Source of the DNA: Pantoea sp. Lij88
GTDB taxonomy: Bacteria > Pseudomonadota > Gammaproteobacteria > Enterobacterales > Enterobacteriaceae
Assembly (NCBI RefSeq): GCF_030062155.1
Contig: NZ_CP118269.1
Span: 2,666,001 to 2,730,000, forward strand
Length of the DNA: 64,000 nt
Direction of reading: 5' to 3'
A program made the position numbers and the translations under genes. Below the pieces are notes generated by a model. That model searched no databases, was not told the DNA's origin, and saw nothing but the letters and a program-made list of their open reading frames with translations. Below, in pieces: positions 24,528-33,451 of the stretch. How positions within the stretch are numbered: position 1 is the first letter of the stretch; each line of letters begins with the position of its first letter.

Positions 24528-24647
24528 ATGGTTGCCGCCTGCCAGCCGGTCAAGCCACTTTCTCAGGGTTTACTCGGTTACGCTTTTTGGTTAGCGTGTG
24601 GCCTCTTTATCCCATGGATGGCAATGATATGTACTCCGGACTCCTGA
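24528..24647 (+). CDS. Possible 39-residue leader peptide overlapping lysO
   Basis: Short ORF, too short to be called by length alone. It starts with ATG at 24528, encodes a hydrophobic segment (LLGYAFWLACGLFIPWMAMI, roughly residues 15-34) resembling one membrane helix or a signal anchor, and ends at a TGA after the lysO start, overlapping it by 19 bases in another frame. The lysO ATG lies 18 bases before the leader stop, which suits translational coupling. No ribosome-binding site of good quality precedes its ATG. Evidence is limited to composition and position. Confidence 0.3.
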   Translation: MVAACQPVKPLSQGLLGYAFWLACGLFIPWMAMICTPDS

Positions 24648-25528
24648 TAATTCTGCTGCCGCTGATCGCTGGCTGGCTGTTACCGTTCCGCAAAACCGCC
24701 ACCCTGCGTCGCGTGAATCAGCTGCTGGGCTGGATGGTTTACGTCATTCTGTTCTTTATGGGCATCAGCCTGGCCTTTCTCGACAACCTGAGCAGCAATC
24801 TGCTGGCGGTCTTCCACACCGCGCTGGTGGCGGCGTTCTGCATTCTGCTGTGCAACCTGCTGGCGCTGCGCGGACTGGAAAAATATGCACCCTGGCAGCA
24901 TGCGCATCGGCAGGAGAAACTGCCGTCACGGCTGCATATGGCGCTGGACTCGCTGAAGCTGTGTGGCGTTGTCGTCATCGGTTTTGTGCTTGGCCTGACC
25001 CAGTGGCCCCTGCTGCATCACGCCTCCACCGCCAGTGAATATGCGCTGATCTTCCTGCTGTTTCTGGTGGGCATTCAGCTGCGTGGCAGCGGCATGACGC
25101 TGCGGCAGATTATCCTGAACCGTCGCGGCATGCTGGTCGCCAGCGTGGTGCTGTTCAGCGCGCTGATCGGCGGCATGATAGCGGCATTGTTACTGGGCGT
25201 GCCGCTGAAAACCGGTCTGGCATTAGCCAGCGGCTTTGGCTGGTACTCGCTCTCCGGCATTCTGATGACCGAAGCTTTTGGCCCGGTCATCGGCAGCGCC
25301 GCCTTCTTCAACGACCTGGTGCGTGAGCTGGTCGCCATCATGCTGATCCCGGCGCTGATTGGCCGCCATCGATCCAGCGCGCTGGGACTGTGCGGTGCCA
25401 CCTCAATGGACTTCACCCTGCCGGTGCTGCAGCGGGCGGGCGGCAATGAGATTGTCCCGGCCGCTATTGTGCACGGTTTTGTGATGAGCCTGCTTGCCCC
25501 GATTCTGATCGCCCTCTTCTCTGCCTGA
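24629..25528 (+). CDS. lysO: L-lysine exporter LysO
   Basis: LysO (YbjE) is an inner-membrane exporter of lysine and of the toxic analogue thialysine. From the ATG at 24629 the product has 299 residues, the E. coli length, starting MYSGLLIILLPLIAGWLLPF; longer starts in the same frame do not match the family. It has about eight hydrophobic helices and the family signatures GFGWYSLSGIL and GSAAFFNDL. It diverges from ybjD. In E. coli aqpZ lies between the two; it is absent here. Confidence 0.95.
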   Translation: MYSGLLIILLPLIAGWLLPFRKTATLRRVNQLLGWMVYVILFFMGISLAFLDNLSSNLLAVFHTALVAAFCILLCNLLALRGLEKYAPWQHAHRQEKLPSRLHMALDSLKLCGVVVIGFVLGLTQWPLLHHASTASEYALIFLLFLVGIQLRGSGMTLRQIILNRRGMLVASVVLFSALIGGMIAALLLGVPLKTGLALASGFGWYSLSGILMTEAFGPVIGSAAFFNDLVRELVAIMLIPALIGRHRSSALGLCGATSMDFTLPVLQRAGGNEIVPAAIVHGFVMSLLAPILIALFSA

Positions 25529-25540
25529 ATCCTGTCTGAG

Positions 25541-25571
25541 ATGCGCTGAGCTTTGCCCAGCGCATTTTTTC
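25541..25571 (+). terminator. Terminator after lysO
   Basis: ATGCGCTG-AGCTTTGCC-CAGCGCAT stem followed by TTTTTT, 13 bases after the lysO stop codon. Confidence 0.88.
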
Positions 25572-25594
25572 ACGCCTGCTTTTCTGCCGTGTCG

Positions 25595-25603
25595 TCTACG
25601 CTT
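25595..25603 (+). promoter_or_regulatory. Candidate sigma-S -10 element of poxB
   Basis: TCTACGCTT matches the extended -10 consensus preferred by RpoS (KCTAYRCTT) and lies 57 bases ahead of the poxB ATG. poxB of E. coli is known to be RpoS-dependent and induced in stationary phase, so the match is meaningful. Confidence 0.5.
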
Positions 25604-25659
25604 CTTTTTTCGGTTCTGGTCACGTCACTCTTCAGGGCGGGCCGACAAAGGAGAAGAGC

Positions 25660-27381
25660 ATGAAACAATCCGTGGCGGCGCTGGTCGCCAAAACGCTGGA
25701 AAGCGCGGGCGTAAAACGCATCTGGGGTGTCACCGGGGATTCCCTTAACGGCCTGAGCGATAGCCTTAATCGTATGGGCACCATCGAATGGATGCCGACA
25801 CGCCACGAAGAAGTCGCCGCCTTTGCGGCGGGCGCAGAAGCCCATATCAGCGGTGAACTGGCGGTCTGCGCCGGTTCCTGTGGACCCGGCAATTTACATC
25901 TCATCAACGGCTTGTTCGACTGCCATCGCAACCGCGTCCCGGTTCTGGCGATTGCGGCGCATATCCCCTCCAGCGAAATCGGCAGTGGCTATTTCCAGGA
26001 AACCCATCCGCAGGAGCTGTTCCGCGAATGCAGCCACTATTGCGAGCTGGTCTCGAATCCTGAGCAGTTACCGCAGGTGCTGGGCATCGCGATGCGCAAA
26101 GCGATTCTGAATCGTGGCGTCTCAGTGGTGGTACTGCCTGGTGATATTGCGCTGAAACCAGCACCGGAAAGCGCCAGCGCAGAGTGGTATCCACCGCAGT
26201 TGCCGCAGGTCCTGCCTCAGCCCGCCGAACTGGCCCGGCTGGCACAGACGCTGAACGAGGCCACAGATATCACGCTGCTGTGCGGCAGTGGCTGCGCCGG
26301 TGCGCATCAGGAAGTGGTGGCGCTGGCAGAAGCGCTGAAAGCGCCGATTGTCCATGCGCTGCGCGGCAAAGAACATATCGAATATGACAACCCTTATGAT
26401 GTCGGCATGACCGGGCTGATCGGTTTCTCATCCGGTTTCCACGCCATGATGAATGCCGGGACGCTGGTGTTACTTGGCACCCAGTTCCCCTATCGCGCCT
26501 TCTATCCGGAGAACGCAAAGATCATTCAGATCGACATCAATCCGGGCAGTCTGGGATCACACTGTCACGTCGATCAGGCCTATGTCGGTGATGTGAAAAG
26601 CACACTGCAGGCGCTGCTGCCGCAACTGACGCCTAAAAGCGATCGCAAACATCTCGACAGTGCGGTTAAGCATTATGGTGAGGCGCGCAAAAGTCTCGAC
26701 GAGCTGGCGCAGCCCAATGACAAGCAGCCGATCCACCCGCAATATCTGGCACAGCAGATTAGCCACTACGCCAGCGACGACGCTATTTTTACCTGCGATG
26801 TCGGAACTCCGACCGTCTGGGCGGCGCGCTACCTGAAGATGAACGGCCGACGTCGCCTGCTGGGTTCGTTTAACCACGGCTCGATGGCGAATGCGATGCC
26901 GCAGGCGCTGGGCGCGCAGTCGATCGATCGCAATCGTCAGGTTGTCGCGCTGTGCGGCGATGGCGGCTTCAGCATGCTGATGGGTGATTTTATCTCGCTG
27001 GCGCAGCTGAAAATGCCGGTCAAACTGGTGATCTTCAACAACAGCGTACTGGGCTTTGTGGCGATGGAGATGAAGGCTGGCGGCTATCTCACCGACGGCA
27101 CCGAACTGGAGAATCCTGACTTTGCCGCTATCGCCCAGGCCTGCGGCATCCGGGGTATCCGGGTGGAAAAGGCGTCGGAACTGAATGGCGCGCTGGAGCA
27201 GGCGTTTGCCCATGATGGCCCGGTGCTGGTGGATGTCATTACCGCCAAAGAGGAACTGGCGATGCCGCCGCAGATAAAAATGGAGCAGGCCAAAGGCTTC
27301 AGCCTCTACATGCTGCGCGCCATCATGAATGGTCGTGGGGATGAGGTGGTAGAACTGGCGAAAACCAACTGGCTGCGGTAA
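25660..27381 (+). CDS. poxB: Pyruvate dehydrogenase (quinone), pyruvate oxidase
   Basis: PoxB is a peripheral membrane flavoenzyme that converts pyruvate to acetate and CO2 and passes electrons to ubiquinone, mainly in stationary phase. The 573-residue protein has the three TPP-enzyme domains: N-terminal PYR domain with the catalytic Glu in [15 protein letters not shown], a central FAD domain, and the C-terminal PP domain with the TPP motif from CGDGGFSM to IFNN. The last 25 residues (amphipathic [20 protein letters not shown]) form the lipid-binding tail. AAAGGAGAAGAGC precedes the ATG. hcr-hcp, next to poxB in E. coli, are absent. Confidence 0.98.
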   Translation: MKQSVAALVAKTLESAGVKRIWGVTGDSLNGLSDSLNRMGTIEWMPTRHEEVAAFAAGAEAHISGELAVCAGSCGPGNLHLINGLFDCHRNRVPVLAIAAHIPSSEIGSGYFQETHPQELFRECSHYCELVSNPEQLPQVLGIAMRKAILNRGVSVVVLPGDIALKPAPESASAEWYPPQLPQVLPQPAELARLAQTLNEATDITLLCGSGCAGAHQEVVALAEALKAPIVHALRGKEHIEYDNPYDVGMTGLIGFSSGFHAMMNAGTLVLLGTQFPYRAFYPENAKIIQIDINPGSLGSHCHVDQAYVGDVKSTLQALLPQLTPKSDRKHLDSAVKHYGEARKSLDELAQPNDKQPIHPQYLAQQISHYASDDAIFTCDVGTPTVWAARYLKMNGRRRLLGSFNHGSMANAMPQALGAQSIDRNRQVVALCGDGGFSMLMGDFISLAQLKMPVKLVIFNNSVLGFVAMEMKAGGYLTDGTELENPDFAAIAQACGIRGIRVEKASELNGALEQAFAHDGPVLVDVITAKEELAMPPQIKMEQAKGFSLYMLRAIMNGRGDEVVELAKTNWLR

Positions 27382-27398
27382 AACAGAGGTTCCATCCA

Positions 27399-27426
27399 GG
27401 CGGGCGTGATGCCCGCCTTTTTTTTC
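27399..27426 (+). terminator. Terminator after poxB
   Basis: GGCGGGC-GTGAT-GCCCGCC stem followed by eight T, 18 bases after the poxB stop codon. Confidence 0.93.
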
Positions 27427-27452
27427 TCTTCCGCCACGTTCAGGAGCATAAG

Positions 27453-28454
27453 GTGATTGATTTACGCAGTGATACCGTGACCCGGCCCAGCGCCGCCATG
27501 TTAAGCGCGATGATGTCTGCCGAAACCGGTGATGACGTCTACCGTGACGATCCCACCGCTAACGCCCTGGAGGCGGAAGCCGCACGACTGAGCGGCAAAG
27601 CCGCAGCGCTGTTTTTCCCTACCGGCACCCAGGCAAACCTGGTGGCGTTGCTCAGCCACTGTGAACGCGGCGATGAATATATCGTCGGTCAGCAGGCGCA
27701 CAACTACAAATATGAGGCGGGCGGCGCAGCGGTGCTGGGCAGTATTCAGCCGCAGCCGGTACTGGCCGCCGACGATGGAACCCTGCCGCTTGACGTGGTG
27801 GCTGCCGCTATTAAGCCGGACGATATTCACTTTGCCCGCACGCGCCTGCTGAGTCTGGAGAATACCCATCACGGTAAAGTGCTGCCGCTGGCGTATCTGG
27901 AACAGGCCTGGACCTTCACCCGCGAGCATAAGCTGGCGCTGCATATTGATGGCGCGCGTATTTTCAATGCAGTAGTCGCACAGAAGACCACGCTGGCGGC
28001 AATTGCCCGCTACTGCGACACTCTCACCATCTGTCTCTCTAAAGGTCTGGGCACGCCCGTCGGTTCGCTGCTGTGTGGCGATACGGCGCTGATTGAGCGC
28101 GCCCGTCGCTGGCGTAAAATGACCGGCGGCGGCATGCGCCAGACTGGTATTCTGGCGGCGGCGGGTCTCTACGCGTTAGAACACAACGTGGCGCGACTGC
28201 AGGAAGATCATGACAATGCCGCCTGGCTGGGACAGCAGCTGCATGAACTGGGCGTCAGCGTTATCGATCAGCAGACAAACATGCTGTTCGTGTCCGTGCC
28301 GGAAGCCCAGGTCAAACCATTACGTGAGTGGATGAAGGCGCGTGGCGTGTTAATCAGCGTGGGAACGCGCACCCGACTGGTCACCCATCTGGATGCTGAT
28401 CGTGCGGCGCTGGAGCAGGTTGTCACCCACTGGAAAGCGTTTCTGCAGCAGTAA
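27453..28454 (+). CDS. ltaE: Low-specificity L-threonine aldolase
   Basis: LtaE is a PLP-dependent enzyme that cleaves L-allo-threonine and L-threonine to glycine and acetaldehyde. The 333-residue protein begins at a GTG (27453) preceded by AGGAG and aligns from its first residue (MIDLRSDTVTRP) with the E. coli enzyme. The PLP-binding lysine lies in CLSKGLGTPVGS; the aspartate that pairs with the pyridine ring lies in HIDGARIFNA. It follows poxB, as in E. coli, but is separated from it by a terminator. Confidence 0.98.
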   Translation: MIDLRSDTVTRPSAAMLSAMMSAETGDDVYRDDPTANALEAEAARLSGKAAALFFPTGTQANLVALLSHCERGDEYIVGQQAHNYKYEAGGAAVLGSIQPQPVLAADDGTLPLDVVAAAIKPDDIHFARTRLLSLENTHHGKVLPLAYLEQAWTFTREHKLALHIDGARIFNAVVAQKTTLAAIARYCDTLTICLSKGLGTPVGSLLCGDTALIERARRWRKMTGGGMRQTGILAAAGLYALEHNVARLQEDHDNAAWLGQQLHELGVSVIDQQTNMLFVSVPEAQVKPLREWMKARGVLISVGTRTRLVTHLDADRAALEQVVTHWKAFLQQ

Positions 28455-28458
28455 CCCG

Positions 28459-29283
28459 CTACTCCGCCGCGCCATACTTATCCAGTAGCGCGGCCGCTAT
28501 CGCGGCGGTTTCGGCATCGGGCTGACCGCGATAATCCTCAGGCCGGAAATGCATCTGAAACGCGGCAATCACCTTCTGCTGCTCACGCGCACTCATCCCG
28601 GCTGTCACCGCATAACCGTATCGCTGCAGGCTTTCCATGAGCGGCTGCACGGGCACCCGCGCGTGCGGATCCTGACCTGCCAGATAAAACTGCACCCGTC
28701 CGGCATCGGGCCAGGCACCGAGTCCGCGCTGCGCCAGCGATTGCCACGGGAACAGTGGACCGGGATCCTGTTTGCGCTGCGGCGCGATATCACTGTGGCC
28801 GACGATGTTTTCCGGTGGAATGCCGTAACGGCGGGCAATATCGCGCACCAGCGACTCCAGCGTGGTGATCTGCGCGGCGGTAAAGGGCTGCCATTCGAGA
28901 CCGGTCAGCGTCCGGCGATAACCCCGGTTCACCAGTTCAATACCAATCGAAGTGTCATTGATGCGACTGGCGCCGCGCCAGAAACTGGGTCCGGCATGCC
29001 AGGCGAGTTGCTGCTCCGGCACCAGCTGCCAGATGACGCCTTTACCGGCGCGCTGAGGCGGCTGGCGCGGGATCAGATAGTGGGCGCTGACTTCCCGATC
29101 GGTGAGTGTCGCCAGCGACGAAGGAAAATCTTCGGCGGTGTAGTGGATCACAATCACCTTCACCCGCGGTCGCGCGCCCTGCGCCGGATGCCGCAGATCG
29201 GCCCAGTAGCCGTCACGGGATTCCATCCCGGAGTGACACCCCGCCAGCAGCAGCGCCAGCAGCATCAACAACCCGCGTTTCAA
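28459..29283 (-). CDS. amiD: N-acetylmuramoyl-L-alanine amidase AmiD, lipoprotein
   Basis: AmiD is an outer-membrane zinc amidase that cleaves muropeptides, including anhydro forms. The 274-residue product has a lipobox LAGC with Cys16 as lipidation site, an Amidase_2 fold with zinc-ligand histidine in VIHYTAEDF and the ligand/catalytic group in [13 protein letters not shown], and a C-terminal peptidoglycan-binding domain. The start is a TTG at 29283 that overlaps the ybjQ stop codon (TTGA), giving a signal peptide of normal length; the next ATG would shorten it. Coupling to ybjQ supports this start. Confidence 0.94.
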   Translation of the reverse strand: MKRGLLMLLALLLAGCHSGMESRDGYWADLRHPAQGARPRVKVIVIHYTAEDFPSSLATLTDREVSAHYLIPRQPPQRAGKGVIWQLVPEQQLAWHAGPSFWRGASRINDTSIGIELVNRGYRRTLTGLEWQPFTAAQITTLESLVRDIARRYGIPPENIVGHSDIAPQRKQDPGPLFPWQSLAQRGLGAWPDAGRVQFYLAGQDPHARVPVQPLMESLQRYGYAVTAGMSAREQQKVIAAFQMHFRPEDYRGQPDAETAAIAAALLDKYGAAE

Positions 29284-29600
29284 CGGATGATCACCGCCGT
29301 GCCGCTGACGCTGACCATCAGCATGCTGCCATCTTTGCCGACCGTTTCGTAATCAATATCGATACCGACTACCGCGTTGGCGCCCAGCGCTTTTGCCTGC
29401 GCTTCCAGCTCTTCAAACGCAATCTCGCGCGCCTTGCGCAGCTCTTTCTCATACGCGCCGGAACGGCCGCCGACCACATCACGGATGCCCGCGAAAAAAT
29501 CACGGAAGATGTTGGCACCCAGAATCGCTTCACCGGTCACCACACCGCAATATTCGCTGATGCTGTGACCTTCCAGCGTGGGGGTTGTTGAAAATTTCAT
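29280..29600 (-). CDS. ybjQ: UPF0145 (YbjQ) family protein
   Basis: YbjQ is a small pentamer-forming protein of the DUF74/UPF0145 family, often annotated as heavy-metal-binding; its role is not known. From the ATG at 29600 (AAGGAG upstream) the product has 106 residues, [19 protein letters not shown] at the start and the characteristic [21 protein letters not shown] in the middle. The frame opens further upstream, without similarity. It precedes and overlaps amiD by four bases, so the two are probably one operon. Confidence 0.95.
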   Translation of the reverse strand: MKFSTTPTLEGHSISEYCGVVTGEAILGANIFRDFFAGIRDVVGGRSGAYEKELRKAREIAFEELEAQAKALGANAVVGIDIDYETVGKDGSMLMVSVSGTAVIIR

Positions 29601-29706
29601 CGCATTCTCCTTGTTGAAAACCAGGCTAAGGCTCTTTCGACTAAAAAGCACGGCTATACTCTATGCTAAAAAGGGCACCTTGCCAGAGAACCATAAGGAA
29701 ATCGAG

Positions 29707-30246
29707 ATGAGAAACAACGCGTTTGCGCTAATGATCCCGGCGGCCCTGCTGCTCAGCGCCTGTACCACCGTTGAGCCAGTCATTAAGGATAATGGCCCGC
29801 GTACCGCCCCCTGCATTGAAGGCGGTCCTGACCAGGTAGCCCAGAAGTTTTACGACCTGCGTGTCGAACAACCCACGCAGGGCCTGCCTGACAGCAACAC
29901 CCTGGCAAAATATCGCCCTTACCTGAGTGATGCGCTCTATCACTCCCTGCAGGCGGCCAGCGGCAGCAATGCCGGCGCACAGTGGCGTAACGGCGATCTC
30001 TTCTCCAGCCTGTCACAGGGCCCGACAGCCGCCAGCGTCGCCGATGCCTCCTCCATTCCGAACCGCGATGCGCGCAACATCCCGCTGCGGGTCGATCTGA
30101 GCCGCGACGGCAAACAGTGGCAGGATGAAGTGCTGATGATCCACCAGGGCACCTGCTGGGTGGTCGACGACGTGCGCTATATGGCTAACCCTGCCCATGC
30201 CGAAGGTGGAAGCCTGAGCCAGATGCTTGAAAAATCAAAAAAATAA
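29707..30246 (+). CDS. ybjP: YbjP family lipoprotein
   Basis: A 179-residue lipoprotein of unknown function, found next to the arginine transport genes in enterobacteria. The start at 29707 has AAGGAA upstream and gives a signal peptide with lipobox LSAC, lipidated at Cys19. Conserved segments shared with E. coli YbjP are CIEGGPDQVAQKFYD, SIPNRDARNIPLRVDL and WQDEVLMI. It diverges from ybjQ-amiD and is separated from artP by a terminator. Confidence 0.93.
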   Translation: MRNNAFALMIPAALLLSACTTVEPVIKDNGPRTAPCIEGGPDQVAQKFYDLRVEQPTQGLPDSNTLAKYRPYLSDALYHSLQAASGSNAGAQWRNGDLFSSLSQGPTAASVADASSIPNRDARNIPLRVDLSRDGKQWQDEVLMIHQGTCWVVDDVRYMANPAHAEGGSLSQMLEKSKK

Positions 30247-30269
30247 CCTCAGCTTTAATGGTTATGAGA

Positions 30270-30303
30270 AGCGCAGCCGCCACAGGCGCTGCGCTTTTTT
30301 TAT
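30270..30303 (+). terminator. Terminator after ybjP
   Basis: AGCGCAGC-CGCCACAGGC-GCTGCGCT stem followed by seven T. Confidence 0.92.
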
Positions 30304-30407
30304 TGCTGCCGCCCGCCACACGGCGCTGGGCTGACGCCAGACGGCGCATGATATTGTGCTAAGCTTTGGCTGTTTACCTGCTGTTTTACAAATTTTAACC
30401 CACCTTA

Positions 30408-30425
30408 TTTGCATAACTATTCTGG
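30408..30425 (+). promoter_or_regulatory. Candidate ArgR (ARG) box upstream of artP
   Basis: TTTGCATAACTATTCTGG resembles the 18-bp ARG consensus with about four mismatches and lies 45 bases ahead of the artP ATG. The E. coli artPIQM operon is repressed by ArgR with arginine. The match is weaker than that in front of artJ. Confidence 0.4.
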
Positions 30426-30469
30426 TGACGTTAAAATCCGCGACACTAATAGCTATTCAAATCTGGCGC

Positions 30470-31198
30470 ATGAGTATTCAACTAAACGCAATAAACTGCT
30501 TCTACGGTGCTCATCAGGCGCTGTTCGACATCAACCTTGAGTGTCCGCAAGGCGAGACCCTGGTTCTGCTGGGTCCCAGCGGTGCGGGCAAGAGTTCGCT
30601 GCTGCGGGTACTTAACCTGCTGGAGCAGCCCCGTTCAGGTCAGTTGCAGATTGCCGGCAATCAGTTCGACTTCACTCAGAAACCGTCCGATGCCGCGATT
30701 CGCGAACTGCGTCAGAACGTCGGTATGGTGTTCCAGCAATATAATCTCTGGCCGCATCTGACCGTGCTGCAGAATCTTATCGAAGCGCCCTGCCGGGTTC
30801 TGGGCCTCAGCAAAAGCGATGCCCGCGCCCGTGCTGATAAGCTGCTTGACCGGCTGCGCCTCAAGCCCTACAGCGATCGCTTCCCGCTGCACCTCTCCGG
30901 TGGCCAGCAGCAGCGTGTGGCGATTGCCCGCGCACTGATGATGGAGCCGCAGGTGTTGCTGTTCGATGAGCCGACGGCCGCGCTGGACCCTGAAATTACC
31001 GCACAGATTGTCAGTATCATTCGCGAACTGGCACAGACCCGTATTACCCAGGTGATTGTGACCCATGAAGTGGAAGTGGCACGTAAAACGGCCAGCCGCG
31101 TGGTTTACATGGAGAACGGTCGCATTGTGGAACAGGGCGATGCCAGCCGCTTTACACAGCCGCAAACCGAGGCGTTTGCTCACTATCTTTCGCACTAA
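30470..31198 (+). CDS. artP: Arginine ABC transporter ATP-binding protein ArtP
   Basis: ArtP is the cytoplasmic ATPase of the arginine importer, working with the permeases ArtQ and ArtM and the binding proteins ArtI and ArtJ. The 242-residue product has Walker A GPSGAGKS, signature LSGGQQQR, Walker B LLFDEPTA and the switch histidine in VTHEVEVAR. The ATG at 30470 matches E. coli ([20 protein letters not shown]); the open frame extends upstream without similarity. First gene of artPIQM. Confidence 0.98.
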   Translation: MSIQLNAINCFYGAHQALFDINLECPQGETLVLLGPSGAGKSSLLRVLNLLEQPRSGQLQIAGNQFDFTQKPSDAAIRELRQNVGMVFQQYNLWPHLTVLQNLIEAPCRVLGLSKSDARARADKLLDRLRLKPYSDRFPLHLSGGQQQRVAIARALMMEPQVLLFDEPTAALDPEITAQIVSIIRELAQTRITQVIVTHEVEVARKTASRVVYMENGRIVEQGDASRFTQPQTEAFAHYLSH

Positions 31199-31213
31199 GT
31201 CAGGATGCTAAAA

Positions 31214-31945
31214 ATGAAAAAAATGGTACTTGCTGCACTGCTTGCCGGTTTTAGCCTGAGCGCTACCGCGGCACAGACAATTCGTTTTGCGACCGAAGCC
31301 TCTTATCCTCCTTTTGAGTTTGTGGATGCGGACAACAAGATTCAGGGCTTTGATGTCGATCTGGCCAACGCAATGTGCAAAGAGATCGACGCGACCTGTA
31401 CCTTCACCAACCAGGCGTTCGACAGCCTGATCCCAAGCCTGAAATTCCGTCGTTTTGATGCGGTGATGGCGGGTATGGATATCACGCCGGATCGTGAAAA
31501 ACAGGTCCTGTTCACCAAGCCTTACTACGATAACTCGGCGCTGTTTGTTGCTCAGAAAGGCAAAGTAGCCAGTGTTGAAGCGCTGAAAGGCAAACGCGTT
31601 GGCGTCCAGAACGGCACCACTCATCAGAAATACCTGACGGATAAACACAGCGACATCACCATCGTTCCTTACGACAGCTATCAGAACGCGGTGCTGGATC
31701 TGAAAAATGGCCGTATTGATGCTGTCTTCGGTGACACCGCCGTGGTTAATGAGTGGCTGAAGCAGAATGCTGCGCTGGCTGCCGTTGGCGACAAAGTGAC
31801 GGATAAAGCCTACTTCGGTACTGGCCTGGGCATTGCGGTACGCACTGGCAACACCGATCTGCAGACTAAATTCAATGGCGCGCTGGATAAGATCAAAGCG
31901 GATGGCACGTACAAAACCATCTACAGCAAATGGTTCCAGCAGTAA
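31214..31945 (+). CDS. artI: Arginine ABC transporter periplasmic binding protein ArtI
   Basis: A 243-residue periplasmic solute-binding protein of the polar amino-acid family. It starts with a signal peptide (MKKMVLAALLAGFSLSATAA), followed by the ligand-binding lobes with SYPPFEFVD, the GFDVDLANAMC motif of this family and DSLIPSLKFRR. The ATG at 31214 is used because AGGA is correctly spaced from it; an ATG three codons upstream overlaps that AGGA. It lies 15 bases after artP. Confidence 0.97.
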   Translation: MKKMVLAALLAGFSLSATAAQTIRFATEASYPPFEFVDADNKIQGFDVDLANAMCKEIDATCTFTNQAFDSLIPSLKFRRFDAVMAGMDITPDREKQVLFTKPYYDNSALFVAQKGKVASVEALKGKRVGVQNGTTHQKYLTDKHSDITIVPYDSYQNAVLDLKNGRIDAVFGDTAVVNEWLKQNAALAAVGDKVTDKAYFGTGLGIAVRTGNTDLQTKFNGALDKIKADGTYKTIYSKWFQQ

Positions 31946-31951
31946 TCTCTG

Positions 31952-32668
31952 ATGAATGAAATGATGACCCTCGCAAGCGCCGCCGGGATGACCGTCGGCC
32001 TTGCTGTTTGTGCTCTCATCGCTGGCCTGGTGCTGGCGATGATTTTCGCTGGCTGGGAGTCACTGCGCCTGAGACCGCTGGCGTGGATTGGCACCGGTCT
32101 GGTGACGCTGATCCGTGGCCTGCCGGAAATTCTGGTGGTGCTGTTTATCTATTTTGGCGCCTCACAGCTGCTGCTCACCCTCTCTGACGGCTTCACGCTG
32201 AACTTCGGGCTGTTTACGCTGCCGGTTCAGATGCAGATTGAGAACTTCGATGTCAGTCCTTTCCTGTGCGGCGTGATTGCGCTGGCGATGCTCTATGCCG
32301 CCTACGCCTCACAGACGCTGCGCGGCGCACTCAAAGCGGTGCCGGTTGGTCAGTGGGAGTCGGGTCAGGCGCTGGGCATGAAAAAATCGGCCATCTTTCT
32401 CCGGCTGATCATGCCGCAGATGTGGCGGCACGCCCTGCCCGGTCTGGGTAATCAGTGGCTGGTGCTGCTGAAAGATACCGCGCTGGTCTCGCTGATCAGC
32501 GTCAACGACCTGATGCTGCAAACCAAAAGTATTGCCACCCGTACGCAGGAGCCCTTTACCTGGTTCCTGGTGGCGGCCGCGATCTACTTAGTGATTACGC
32601 TGTTCAGTCAGGCGGTGTTACGCCGCATCGAACTGCGCACGACCCGCTTTGAACGGGGGAACAGCTAA
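31952..32668 (+). CDS. artQ: Arginine ABC transporter permease ArtQ
   Basis: Inner-membrane subunit of the arginine importer with 238 residues and about five helices. The cytoplasmic EAA-type loop that contacts ArtP is seen as [20 protein letters not shown]. Length equals E. coli ArtQ. It follows artI after six bases and its stop codon overlaps the artM ATG by one base. Confidence 0.97.
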   Translation: MNEMMTLASAAGMTVGLAVCALIAGLVLAMIFAGWESLRLRPLAWIGTGLVTLIRGLPEILVVLFIYFGASQLLLTLSDGFTLNFGLFTLPVQMQIENFDVSPFLCGVIALAMLYAAYASQTLRGALKAVPVGQWESGQALGMKKSAIFLRLIMPQMWRHALPGLGNQWLVLLKDTALVSLISVNDLMLQTKSIATRTQEPFTWFLVAAAIYLVITLFSQAVLRRIELRTTRFERGNS

Positions 32669-33336
32669 TGCTGGCCTATCTGCCTGAACTCCTGAAAGGG
32701 CTGCACACCAGCCTGACGCTGACGGCGGCCTCGCTGGTGGTGGCTCTGCTGCTCGCGCTGCTGTTCACCGTGGTGCTGTCGCTGAAAACACCGGTGTTTA
32801 ATCCGCTGGTGAAAGGCTTTATCACGCTGTTTACCGGTACGCCGCTGCTGGTGCAGATCTTCCTGATCTACTACGGTCCGGGTCAGTTCCCGTCGATTCA
32901 GCAGATCCCCTGGCTGTGGCATTTACTGTCGCAGCCGTGGCTCTGCGCGATGCTGGCGCTGTCGCTGAACAGCGCGGCTTACACCACGCAGTTGTTTTAC
33001 GGTGCGGTCCGGGCGATTCCTTCCGGACAGTGGCAATCGTGCGCGGCACTGGGCATGAGTCGCAAAGATACCCTGCGCATTCTGCTGCCGTATGCATTTA
33101 AACGCGCCCTCTCCTCCTACTCCAATGAAGTGGTGCTGGTGTTTAAAGGCACCTCGCTGGCCTACACCATCACCCTGATGGAAGTCATGGGCCATGGTCA
33201 GTTGCTCTATGGCCGCACCTACGACATCACGGTCTATGCCGCAGCAGGCCTGATTTATCTCTGCGTTAACGGCTTGCTGACGCTGATGATGCGCCTGATC
33301 GAAAAGCGCGCTCTGGCCTTTGAACGGCGTAACTGA
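32668..33336 (+). CDS. artM: Arginine ABC transporter permease ArtM
   Basis: Second inner-membrane subunit of the arginine importer, 222 residues, the E. coli length. The EAA loop is QSCAALGMSRKDTLRILLPYA, and GTPLLVQIFLIYYG in the N-terminal half is typical of His/Glu/Gln/Arg permeases. It overlaps artQ by one base and is followed by a terminator that separates it from artJ. Confidence 0.97.
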   Translation: MLAYLPELLKGLHTSLTLTAASLVVALLLALLFTVVLSLKTPVFNPLVKGFITLFTGTPLLVQIFLIYYGPGQFPSIQQIPWLWHLLSQPWLCAMLALSLNSAAYTTQLFYGAVRAIPSGQWQSCAALGMSRKDTLRILLPYAFKRALSSYSNEVVLVFKGTSLAYTITLMEVMGHGQLLYGRTYDITVYAAAGLIYLCVNGLLTLMMRLIEKRALAFERRN

Positions 33337-33341
33337 ATTCC

Positions 33342-33366
33342 GGGCGAGGCTCCTCGCCCTTTTCGC
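33342..33366 (+). terminator. Terminator after artM
   Basis: GGGCGAGG-CT-CCTCGCCC stem followed by TTTTCGCC. It isolates the artPIQM transcript from artJ. Confidence 0.85.
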
Positions 33367-33382
33367 CTGAAAAATCACACTA

Positions 33383-33400
33383 ATTGCATAAAAATTCATT
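33383..33400 (+). promoter_or_regulatory. ArgR (ARG) box upstream of artJ
   Basis: ATTGCATAAAAATTCATT matches the ARG consensus WNTGAATWWWWATTCANW at all positions but one (C for A at position 5). It lies 52 bases before the artJ ATG. In E. coli artJ has its own ArgR-repressed promoter, so arginine-dependent repression is expected here too. Confidence 0.75.
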
Positions 33401-33451
33401 TTATGGCAGGGTATCGCCTTCTCTGGCTGACCACATCACAGGAATCATAAA

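Noticed and set aside
28549..29352. 267-codon open frame antisense to amiD
   Set aside because: It mirrors the amiD coding frame, has no similarity to any family, and overlaps a well-conserved gene over its whole length.
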